In this document: positions 1-5,503 of the stretch, one piece after another
How the letters are laid out: every line of letters begins with the position of its first letter
How positions within the stretch are numbered: the stretch's first letter is position 1
Origin: an archaeon
GTDB lineage: Archaea > Iainarchaeota > Iainarchaeia > CSSED10-239
Reading direction: 5' to 3'
Length of the DNA stretch: 7,788 nucleotides
NCBI GenBank assembly: GCA_029563035.1
Contig: JAKQTP010000284.1
Location: 1 to 7,788 of the forward strand
The notes under the pieces: model-generated
Told to the model about the DNA's origin: nothing
The model's database searches: none
What the model saw: only the letters and a program-made list of their open reading frames with translations
Position numbers and translations under genes: made by a program

Positions 1-83
1 TTTCACAAAGAATTAAAAACTATCCACATATTATTCGGTTTAAACAAGAACAAAAACCATTTATAACTTGTATTGAACATTGA
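1..83 (+). CDS. 3' end of an upstream gene (partial, unknown)
   Basis: The frame starting at base 3 is open from the window edge to a TGA at 81-83 and encodes about 26 residues ending in PFITCIEH. A second frame (from base 1) is also open, to a TAA at 64-66, so the choice is not certain. The longer frame is preferred because it stops 9 bases before a strong hairpin at 93-126 that would make a natural terminator for it. Too little is visible to name a family. Confidence 0.45.
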   Translation, partial: SQRIKNYPHIIRFKQEQKPFITCIEH

Positions 84-92
84 CCATGTCAT

Positions 93-126
93 AAAATTCA
101 CCTATATTTATTTATAGGTGAATTTT
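93..126 (+). terminator. 14-bp perfect hairpin, likely intrinsic terminator abutting the next start codon
   Basis: Bases 93-106 pair perfectly with 113-126 around a 6-base loop (107-112). The core arms are CACCTATA and TATAGGTG, flanked by AATT pairs, and the 3' arm ends in TTTT. This is the form of an A-tract/T-tract terminator and would work on either strand. The ATG of the following gene begins at 128, one base after the stem, so a transcript carrying the whole hairpin would have an occluded start codon. It may instead be a regulatory hairpin. Confidence 0.65.
103..112 (+). promoter_or_regulatory. TATATTTATT motif, candidate phage promoter element
   Basis: The 10-base sequence TATATTTATT lies exactly 15 bases before the ATG at 128. 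The same 10-mer lies exactly 15 bases before the ATG at 1785. Identical sequence and spacing suggest a shared phage promoter core rather than chance, but both sites are A/T only. If transcription started around 117-120, the mRNA would lack the left arm of the 93-126 hairpin and the start codon would be free. Confidence 0.3.
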
Positions 127-127
127 C

Positions 128-1513
128 ATGCATTATTATCAAGAAAAATACAAAAAAAATGAATTAGTATCTACGTGTGACTTAGATTTAAATATTCACT
201 CTAACACGATTGAATTTCGGAGTGTTTATTATATGATATATTCTAGAAACACAATTCCATTTGGGGTAACATTTATTTACGAAATAGTTCTTAATAAAAA
301 AAATGGTGATTTTAATATAACATATCAAATTATTAATAAGAATTCTGACAATACACCAAAAAATAAATTAACTAAAAGAAAAAATAATTTCAAATTGTTA
401 AAGACATTAGTAGATGAAGGTTTTTATTTTGATGGTTCAACTAAAAGATATTGGGGGAAAAAATATGAAAAAACAATTATAATATATTTTAACCAAATAA
501 AGGATGATTTACAAAAATATTTTACTGATGTGTATTTTTCAAATAAATTGTATGATTTTAAAGAACTTTTTAATTTAATAGTTGATTTTCATTTGTATAA
601 AAAAAATATTAAAGCACATGATAATGTGTATGAAATGATTGGTGAGGTATATCCACAAAAAAAATGGTTAAAAATTAATGATAATAAGTTTTTACCGGCA
701 ATACTAGATGAATATGGAATTAAGTCGAAATATTTGATCAAAATTTTATCATCATCTACAAACGATGTTAAACTAATAAACATACGAACATTGATATTCA
801 TATGTAAATTGTTTGGTGAAAATTATGTTGATTATATTAAACAATTTAACTGGAAAGAATGTTCTAGCACTTTTATTAACCCACCAAAAAAAACATTTAT
901 CTGTAAAAATGATGTCGAAAAAAAAGTCATTTTACGAATTTTTAAAGATATGAATAAAAGTAAGCTAACAGTACCGATAATTACAATATTAACATATATT
1001 CACCAACTTTTTAATATAAGAGAATTTCTCGAAAAAAATGGTTTTCAAAATTTAAAATTAGACATCAAAAAAATTGATGATGTTGAATATCTTCTCGATT
1101 ATTGGATATTATTAAAAAAACAAGCCACATCTGGTGTTGTGGAAAAATATTTGTTTCCTTCTGATTTTTTATGTGAAATAGAAACACCAATAATTGTTGA
1201 TAATAAAATATTTTTTCCAAAAATTTTATCATCAAATGAAGATTTTTGTATTGAAGGAAGAATCATGAAAAATTGTATGGGAAGGCAATTTAACCACGGT
1301 GTTATCCAGATTTTTATGTCAATGACATGTGAAAAAAAAAGAATAAATTTACAATACCAAAGAGGGTGTTTAAATGTGGCATTTGGAAAGGCAAATTCAC
1401 CTGTTCCGGATGAAATATTTGGTAAGGCAATTGAAATTTTATCGTCTCGTATGATTAAATATAAAAGTATGAAATGGAAAAAAGAACAACGTAAAATAAT
1501 CCGAAATGAGTAG
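128..1513 (+). CDS. PcfJ-domain protein
   Basis: A 461-residue protein. The C-terminal part (about residues 345-440) matches the PcfJ-like pattern: a Leu/Glu-Gly-x-x-Met-x-x-Cys-Met/Val-Gly signature seen here as EGRIMKNCMG (residues 376-385), then a turn and a beta-rich stretch with LQYQRGCLNVAFGKAN (residues 408-423), as in proteins where the chain continues with 'Q..G..N'. PcfJ is named from the conjugative plasmid pCF10 of Enterococcus, and the domain is widespread in phages and plasmids; its biochemical role is not established. The first 340 residues are Lys/Asn-rich with no family I recognise. No signal peptide or membrane segment is evident. The start at 128 gives the longest frame but is jammed against a hairpin; the next Met is at residue 36 (base 233). 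The last 8 bases overlap the next gene. Confidence 0.7.
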   Translation: MHYYQEKYKKNELVSTCDLDLNIHSNTIEFRSVYYMIYSRNTIPFGVTFIYEIVLNKKNGDFNITYQIINKNSDNTPKNKLTKRKNNFKLLKTLVDEGFYFDGSTKRYWGKKYEKTIIIYFNQIKDDLQKYFTDVYFSNKLYDFKELFNLIVDFHLYKKNIKAHDNVYEMIGEVYPQKKWLKINDNKFLPAILDEYGIKSKYLIKILSSSTNDVKLINIRTLIFICKLFGENYVDYIKQFNWKECSSTFINPPKKTFICKNDVEKKVILRIFKDMNKSKLTVPIITILTYIHQLFNIREFLEKNGFQNLKLDIKKIDDVEYLLDYWILLKKQATSGVVEKYLFPSDFLCEIETPIIVDNKIFFPKILSSNEDFCIEGRIMKNCMGRQFNHGVIQIFMSMTCEKKRINLQYQRGCLNVAFGKANSPVPDEIFGKAIEILSSRMIKYKSMKWKKEQRKIIRNE

Positions 1514-1751
1514 AAGCAAAAGAAAACCAATAATAAAAGAAAGACCAAGAAATTATAAAAAATCATCATATTACTGGAGAACAATTCGTAGAATAATAAA
1601 GTCTAAAGTAAAATATTTGGGTGACGATATTGATAATAAAGTTTTACCAAATCCAAAAGAAATTACTGATGACTGGGATTATTCTGATTATCGGTTTGAT
1701 TTTCGTTTTTCTGATAACGAAGTAATGTCTGAAAAATATGGTCGTAAATGA
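1506..1751 (+). CDS. Small hypothetical protein, basic N-half and acidic C-half
   Basis: An 81-residue protein. The first 36 residues are strongly basic (MSRSKRKPIIKERPRNYKK, then an aromatic/Arg stretch YYWRTIRR), and the second half is acidic and Tyr-rich (DWDYSDYRFDFRF). I recall short phage and bacterial hypothetical proteins with the same MSRSxxKPI..KxRPRNYKK opening and a DYSD segment, but none with a known function. The basic half would suit nucleic-acid or ribosome binding, which is inference. Its ATG lies inside the last codons of the PcfJ-domain gene (8-base overlap), which points to translational coupling and a shared transcript. No membrane segment or cysteine is present. Confidence 0.75.
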   Translation: MSRSKRKPIIKERPRNYKKSSYYWRTIRRIIKSKVKYLGDDIDNKVLPNPKEITDDWDYSDYRFDFRFSDNEVMSEKYGRK

Positions 1752-1759
1752 AAAAAGGA

Positions 1760-1769
1760 TATATTTATT
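1760..1769 (+). promoter_or_regulatory. TATATTTATT motif, second copy
   Basis: This 10-mer is identical to the one at 103-112 and sits at the same 15-base distance from the following ATG (1785). It lies in the 33-base gap after the gene ending at 1751. It could be the core of a phage-specific promoter for the 462-residue protein gene. Base composition alone makes AT-only matches common, so the equal spacing is the main argument. Confidence 0.3.
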
Positions 1770-1784
1770 ATATAAACATTTAAC

Positions 1785-3173
1785 ATGGCAAAAATTACTA
1801 TCGATAATCTCGTAAACCTAATAATGGAAGAGATAACGAGTTCCGCCTCACCAATATTTTTCCGTAATTTTCAAGATGTTGTAAATTATTATGATCTTGA
1901 TAATTTGGACAATAATGAATTCAGCCAAGAAATGGGTGAAATGGCTAATATTTCTAGGGAGGCAAGAATGCAAAATAAAGAAATCTTAACCGAACCTATA
2001 CGAATTCCTGTTCAAGATTTAATTAATGGTGGAGGTAAACCAATTCCCAAGATAATATCAAAAGATCCCGAAACCGGAGAATTTGTTGAAGACGTAGTTA
2101 TTGGAAATGAAGTTTTTACATTACCAATAGGGGGTCAAATACTTAAGTTTCACAATTGGGGTGTAACTGGCAATCTTGACAGAAAAAACGTGATGGCTCA
2201 TTTTGTAAAAATACCAGAGAACATACATTACCCAAATTTTCCGAGAAAAAAAGAATATGGGACCGGATATGTGAAAACAGACAAGGGTGTTGAAAAACCG
2301 AATGAAACTGAACTTGAAAGAGAAAAAAGAGAAAAGTATATTAAAACACAAAATGAAGGTTATGTAAAAAGACATGTTATTTTTAGAGGTATTAACGAAT
2401 TATTTACCAGACCTGATATATTAAATAGGTTGGATATGTGTTTAGTTCCTGAAGTCAGGGGAACTACATTAAGAACTGAAAGAACAACAAATGTTGAAAA
2501 AAGAATGGAATTTGGTGGAAATAGTCCGACAATAAATATTGAATTTCATTCTGTTATGGACCAAGAAACATTAGAGCATGCCATTGATCGTATATTTGAT
2601 GTTCGTGCAAATGTTGAAGATGAGATAGAGAGAGAAAGAACAATTTCAGTACCCAAACCACGTGAATATTCTAATTATATTTATCGAGGCGGTAAATGGG
2701 AACCAAGCCAAAGAATATTGGACAAAGATGCATTTATAGCTGCTGGTGAATATACACCAATATTAAAATTATTAAAAAAGAACATACAAAAAGGTGAGAA
2801 ACGTGTGAATGTTATGAGCAAGTTATATATTGATGGTGATGTTGTTGATGGTAATCAATATAAACTTAGAGCGAAATTTACCACAATATTAAATCATCGA
2901 GAAGAAAATAAAACGACAATAACAACATCAAAATATACACCAGATATTTTTGCTGAAGTTACCAGGCCACTACCAGAGGATATTGAACCCGAACAATTTA
3001 CGATTAGAAATAATATAGAATTTTTTGGCACAAAAGCAGGTGGTGGAATATTTTTTGAGTTAATGGATAAACTAGGAGAAAAAATATTACAAACACTTGA
3101 TCCGGACGACGCAATAGATACATTAACAAAAATCCTTGTCCCAAGTGCATTAGATATTGATGCATTACAATAA
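1785..3173 (+). CDS. Hypothetical 462-residue phage protein (possibly virion-associated)
   Basis: I do not recognise a named family. The N-terminus MAKITIDNLVNLIMEEI is a short predicted amphipathic helix ending in Glu-Glu, resembling the opening of the protein at 3197. It is followed by a Ser/Asn-rich linker (residues 18-55). Residues 105-160 look like a compact beta-rich domain with many Gly/Pro (LPIGGQILKFHNWG at 113-126). Residues 171-197 are a highly charged helix. Residues 248-285 (TINIEFHSVMDQETLEHAIDR) look like an alpha/beta unit, and the C-terminus (408-462) contains a Gly-rich turn (KAGGGIFFELMDKLGEKI). There is no signal peptide or transmembrane segment. Its size and the capsid-targeting-like N-terminus make a structural or internal virion protein possible, but that is inference. 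It is followed after 23 bases by the 80-residue gene and shares its terminator. Confidence 0.8.
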   Translation: MAKITIDNLVNLIMEEITSSASPIFFRNFQDVVNYYDLDNLDNNEFSQEMGEMANISREARMQNKEILTEPIRIPVQDLINGGGKPIPKIISKDPETGEFVEDVVIGNEVFTLPIGGQILKFHNWGVTGNLDRKNVMAHFVKIPENIHYPNFPRKKEYGTGYVKTDKGVEKPNETELEREKREKYIKTQNEGYVKRHVIFRGINELFTRPDILNRLDMCLVPEVRGTTLRTERTTNVEKRMEFGGNSPTINIEFHSVMDQETLEHAIDRIFDVRANVEDEIERERTISVPKPREYSNYIYRGGKWEPSQRILDKDAFIAAGEYTPILKLLKKNIQKGEKRVNVMSKLYIDGDVVDGNQYKLRAKFTTILNHREENKTTITTSKYTPDIFAEVTRPLPEDIEPEQFTIRNNIEFFGTKAGGGIFFELMDKLGEKILQTLDPDDAIDTLTKILVPSALDIDALQ

Positions 3174-3196
3174 AATAAAAGAAAAAAAATAAAGAA

Positions 3197-3439
3197 ATGA
3201 AAACAAAAATAATGATTACCGAAGAACAATTACAAAACTTACTTCATGTTGTAAAAGAAGAAAATTTTGATGATTTTTTTGATAAGTACGAAAAAGATAA
3301 GAGAGAAATGATTTCAATGTCACATGAAGATGCCACAATGCTAATAAATATGGGTCTACATTGGTGTAAAGATAAACCGGGACATCCGGATTGTGAAGAA
3401 ATATATAAACTCAGATCAAAACTTGATTTATATGATTAG
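3197..3439 (+). CDS. Small hypothetical protein with ITEEQL N-terminal motif
   Basis: An 80-residue protein. It opens with MKTKIMITEEQLQNLLHVVKEE (written here as positions 1-22 with key residues I7, E9, E10, L12, L15, L16, E21, E22), a motif of the 'K-I-x-x-x-x-L-x-x-L-I-x-E-E' kind that I have seen at the start of many unrelated large-phage proteins. It is followed by an acidic/Phe segment (NFDDFFDKYEKDKREM) and a short C-terminal segment with two cysteines, HWCKDKPGHPDCEEI, which could bind a metal or form a turn. The leader is purine-rich (AAAGAA before ATG) with no Shine-Dalgarno. It is the last gene before the terminator at 3475-3505. Function unknown. Confidence 0.75.
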   Translation: MKTKIMITEEQLQNLLHVVKEENFDDFFDKYEKDKREMISMSHEDATMLINMGLHWCKDKPGHPDCEEIYKLRSKLDLYD

Positions 3440-3474
3440 TTTACGGAAAAATCTTTCATATTACTAGTCAAGAT

Positions 3475-3505
3475 AAACCCATTGAAAAAACAATGGGTTT
3501 TTTTT
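3475..3505 (+). terminator. Rho-independent terminator
   Basis: A perfect 10-bp stem, AAACCCATTG (3475-3484) and CAATGGGTTT (3491-3500), closes a loop of six A, and eight consecutive T (3498-3505) run out of the 3' arm. It lies 35 bases after the stop codon of the 80-residue gene and ends the 1785-3439 transcription unit. On the other strand there is no T-tract, so it is directional. Confidence 0.92.
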
Positions 3506-3534
3506 GGCAATTTCAAATTTTTATATTATGTTTG
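3503..3534 (+). promoter_or_regulatory. Bacteroidota-type promoter
   Basis: A -33 box TTTG (3503-3506) is followed after 20 bases by a -7 box TATGTTTG (3527-3534). This matches the Bacteroidota housekeeping-sigma consensus TTTG-N19-21-TAnnTTTG. Transcription would begin near 3541, about 17 bases before the ATG at 3558. The -33 box overlaps the T-tract of the preceding terminator, a compact terminator-to-promoter junction. It is the best evidence in the window for a Bacteroidota host. Confidence 0.65.
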
Positions 3535-3557
3535 TCAAAATTATAATTAATTAAATC

Positions 3558-4046
3558 ATGGGAACAAATTATTACAGAATTCCAACGGAAGATGAGATGA
3601 GAGAACGCAAAAATGAACTCATCAAAAAAATTACCAATATCAAAATTTCACCCCGGATGATTTTGAATAAATTTGAAGAAAAACAAGAAGATTTCAATTC
3701 TCGCTCAGTTTGGGATGAATTTATTTCTGACACAAAAATTCATTTGGGGAAACGAAGTATGGGGTGGAAATTTGTTTGGAATTTCCACGGCAATCGTTAT
3801 TACACCAACAAAGAGGAACTTTTTGATTTTATTAGGCGTGGTCGTGTCATTAATGAATATGGTGAATTAATTCCAAATGAAGAATTTATTGATGGGGCGC
3901 TTAATTGGTGCCAGCCTAACGGATGTGTTTATAACGAAGAATATCTTCGATCACATCCATATGAAAGAACAGGATTTTCATCGCCAGAGTATTATTCAAA
4001 AATAATTGATGGTTTAGTGGTATCACCCAGTGAAGACTTTTCTTGA
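3558..4046 (+). CDS. MGTNYY-type conserved phage hypothetical protein
   Basis: A 162-residue protein. It begins MGTNYY and contains IHLGKRSMGWKFVWNFHG (residues 61-78), then a YTNKEELFDFIRRGRVINEYGELI stretch (82-105; key residues W/F, G95, E100, G102). This arrangement (MGTNYY start, 'HxGKxSxGWxF', then 'G.I.DEYG..I') is a family I recognise in phages and some bacteria as conserved hypothetical; related members often carry cysteine pairs between the start and the HxGK motif, which are absent here and replaced by a Lys/Glu-rich helical segment (11-60). Function is unknown. It is the first gene after the promoter at 3503-3534 and the terminator at 3475-3505. A small frame at its end (4030-4176) overlaps it by 17 bases. 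Confidence 0.75.
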   Translation: MGTNYYRIPTEDEMRERKNELIKKITNIKISPRMILNKFEEKQEDFNSRSVWDEFISDTKIHLGKRSMGWKFVWNFHGNRYYTNKEELFDFIRRGRVINEYGELIPNEEFIDGALNWCQPNGCVYNEEYLRSHPYERTGFSSPEYYSKIIDGLVVSPSEDFS

Positions 4047-4176
4047 CTGGTTGACAAAATACCACTTAAAATCTGATAGTAAACATTATGCTGTATGTAC
4101 AAACGAAAATGTCATATGTTATATTTGTATATTTCAAAACTGGCTTGATAAATATAAGGAATATTGTAAAGCATGA
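4030..4176 (+). CDS. Probable small overlooked ORF, 48 residues, GTG start
   Basis: A frame open from 4018 to TGA at 4174-4176 fills the otherwise empty 126-base gap between two genes. With a GTG start at 4030 it encodes 48 residues opening (M)KTFLDWLTKYH and ending FQNWLDKYKEYCKA, with a central Cys-rich part (AVCTNENVICYICIF). Its stop overlaps the ATG of the next gene as ATGA, the classic arrangement for translational coupling, and it overlaps the preceding gene by 17 bases. A TTG at 4051 is an alternative start. Against it: no ATG, short length, and a promoter-like -7 box inside it. No family recognised. Confidence 0.4.
   Translation: MKTFLDWLTKYHLKSDSKHYAVCTNENVICYICIFQNWLDKYKEYCKA
4120..4127 (+). 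promoter_or_regulatory. -7 box TATATTTG (partial Bacteroidota promoter match)
   Basis: TATATTTG fits TAnnTTTG and lies 45 bases before the ATG at 4173. No TTTG is seen at the right distance upstream, so only half of the consensus is met. It could give the 4173 gene and the nucleotidase behind it their own transcript. AT-rich sequence produces such matches by chance. Confidence 0.25.
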
Positions 4177-4523
4177 AAAAAACAATATCTACAAGAGATA
4201 TATGGAGACATTTAAAAAATAAATCACCAATAGAGGAACTTATTGAAAATTCTCCGGTTGAATATCATGAATGGATATATGAAAAATATAACATGTTCCA
4301 AGAAATGTATAAAATAACATTTGCTCGATGTCAAATAAATTATATTAACAATATAGAGCCCGTTGAAGGTTTAACAAAAAAAGAGGTTCATAAAAAAATA
4401 TTTTCACAAAAAAAGGAAGTTCAAAAAATATTTTTATGTCTTTATGAAAAAAAAGATATTTCTGATTTAGTATGGAAAAAAATATATCCGCCATATGAAA
4501 AGATGAAATCAAATATCAATTAA
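4173..4523 (+). CDS. Stand-alone RNA-ligase C-terminal-domain-like protein
   Basis: A 116-residue protein, mostly helical and basic. The order of features resembles, from memory, the helical C-terminal domain of phage and bacterial T4-type RNA ligases: an opening 'S-x-x-x-I/V-W-x-x-L' (STRDIWRHL, 6-14), then IEELIENSPVEYHEWI (20-35), a long helix, 'L-T/S-K/R-K-E' (LTKKE, 67-71), and a hydrophobic 'IF-x-x-LY-x-x-KD-I-x-x-x-V-W-K-K-I-x-P' tail (86-106). In those ligases this domain follows the nucleotidyltransferase core with its KxDG lysine; that core is not present here or upstream. It may therefore be a remnant, a split subunit, or a domain reused alone to bind RNA. Its ATG overlaps the stop of the 4030 frame (ATGA), and the HAD phosphatase gene follows after 7 bases. 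The gene itself is secure; the family link is moderate. Confidence 0.6.
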   Translation: MKKTISTRDIWRHLKNKSPIEELIENSPVEYHEWIYEKYNMFQEMYKITFARCQINYINNIEPVEGLTKKEVHKKIFSQKKEVQKIFLCLYEKKDISDLVWKKIYPPYEKMKSNIN

Positions 4524-4530
4524 AAATGTT

Positions 4531-5013
4531 ATGATTATGAAAGAAAAAAAGAAATATAAAATATATTGTGATATGGACGGTGTTATTACTGATTTTATCA
4601 GAGGATATCGTGAATTGACTGGCATTGATATAACTGGCACACATCATGATAGTGAAGATTTTTGGGATCCAATTCAAAAGGCCGGATATGATTTTTGGAT
4701 TAATCTTAAATGGAAACCTGATGGAAAAAAATTATGGAATTATATAAAAAAATATGAACCAGAAATTTTATCATCGCCATCTGAAGATATTGAGTCGAGA
4801 ATTGGTAAATATGATTGGGTGAAAAGAGAACTTCCTAATACTCGATTAATTTTACGCTCATCTGAACACAAAAAAGAGTTTGCTGGAGAAAATAAAATTT
4901 TAATAGATGATAGAGAATCAAATATAAAAAAATGGGAAGATGTTGGTGGAATCGGCATTCTTCATAAAACAACAGATGAAACTATAAAAAAATTGAAAGA
5001 ATTGTCACTTTAA
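4531..5013 (+). CDS. HAD-family 5'(3')-deoxyribonucleotidase-like phosphatase
   Basis: A 160-residue cytosolic HAD phosphatase. Motif I is CDMDGVITDF (D14 nucleophile, D16 acid/base). Motif II is ILSSPS (S81/S82, where the family has T/S-S-P). Motif III is the Lys in GKYDWVKREL (K93, aligned with the 'EKYxWVE' segment of mammalian deoxyribonucleotidases). Motif IV is ILIDDRESNIKKWE (D126, D127), ending GGIGIL. This set and the length match the NT5C family, which removes phosphate from deoxynucleoside monophosphates with Mg2+; phages carry such enzymes to adjust nucleotide pools. An RNA/DNA 3'-phosphatase role is an alternative, because the T4 Pnkp phosphatase is also HAD-type with an 'IDDR...W' motif IV, and the upstream gene resembles a ligase domain. 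All catalytic residues are present. The start could be 4531 or the in-frame ATG two codons later (4537). Confidence 0.82.
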   Translation: MIMKEKKKYKIYCDMDGVITDFIRGYRELTGIDITGTHHDSEDFWDPIQKAGYDFWINLKWKPDGKKLWNYIKKYEPEILSSPSEDIESRIGKYDWVKRELPNTRLILRSSEHKKEFAGENKILIDDRESNIKKWEDVGGIGILHKTTDETIKKLKELSL

Positions 5014-5024
5014 TTCTTTTTAAT

Positions 5025-5456
5025 ATGTCCATACTTAAACATAAAGATATAACACTTGATGATGTTATATCTGATTTAGAACAAAGATTAACAGAAAATC
5101 TACGTAATATAGATAGAGTTAAGAAACTCTATCACGATGATGCAACTTTTGATAATTTAATGAATAAAATCATTGAAAAAGATCGTGAATTATTTCAGAA
5201 ATTTATCAGTGCGGCAATAAATGGTGAGACAACAAAATGTCCAACACCTTGGCGAATATTTTCAATTATATTAGATATTGTACAAAGCGAAGGTGAAGAA
5301 TTACCAGTAAAAAAACCCAAACCATTAATTTCAATAAATAAAAACATAATACGAAGAAATATAAAATATATGGGATGGACATTTCATTGGTTGCATGGTA
5401 AAAATACATTATTATCAATATATGATCGGTCGGGTGATTTAATCTATCAATTTTAA
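5025..5456 (+). CDS. Hypothetical 143-residue protein
   Basis: Not recognised. The N-terminal 75 residues are predicted helical and charged (ITLDDVISDLEQRL at 9-22, then DRVKKLYHD and IIEKDRELFQKFISAAI), consistent with a helical or coiled-coil domain. A Pro/Lys linker (PVKKPKPL at 94-101) leads to a C-terminal segment with MGWTFHWLHGKNTLLSIYD (115-133) ending at YQF. The MGWxFxWxxHG piece resembles MGWKFVWNFHG in the protein at 3558, perhaps by chance. It starts 11 bases after the nucleotidase stop, so probably shares its transcript. There is no membrane segment or signal peptide. A perfect 9-bp hairpin lies in the coding sequence at 5112-5133. Confidence 0.75.
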   Translation: MSILKHKDITLDDVISDLEQRLTENLRNIDRVKKLYHDDATFDNLMNKIIEKDRELFQKFISAAINGETTKCPTPWRIFSIILDIVQSEGEELPVKKPKPLISINKNIIRRNIKYMGWTFHWLHGKNTLLSIYDRSGDLIYQF

Positions 5457-5474
5457 AATCAAAAAAATTATTTT

Positions 5475-5482
5475 TATATTTG
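5475..5482 (+). promoter_or_regulatory. -7 box TATATTTG upstream of the zinc-ribbon gene
   Basis: TATATTTG fits the Bacteroidota -7 consensus TAnnTTTG and lies 21 bases before the ATG at 5504, about the spacing seen at the 3558 gene (23 bases). The expected -33 TTTG is replaced by T/A-only sequence near 5451-5456, so the site is weaker than the one at 3503-3534. Confidence 0.35.
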
Positions 5483-5503
5483 TAAAAAAAAAATTAAAAC
5501 ATT

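Noticed and set aside
109..116. T4-type late promoter TATAAATA on the minus strand
   Set aside because: There is no minus-strand gene for it to serve, and it is part of the hairpin's symmetric AT core.
1099..1584. Long minus-strand open frames (also at 589-801, 2121-2375, 2894-3229, 4740-4958, 5494-5859, 7582-7785)
   Set aside because: Each lies wholly or mostly opposite a well-supported + strand gene. Their products are Phe/Ile/Ser-rich, as expected from the antisense of Lys/Asn/Glu codons, and none has a recognisable motif.
3673..3870. Second + strand frame inside the MGTNYY-type gene
   Set aside because: It is contained in another frame of a recognised family member and has no leader or motif of its own.
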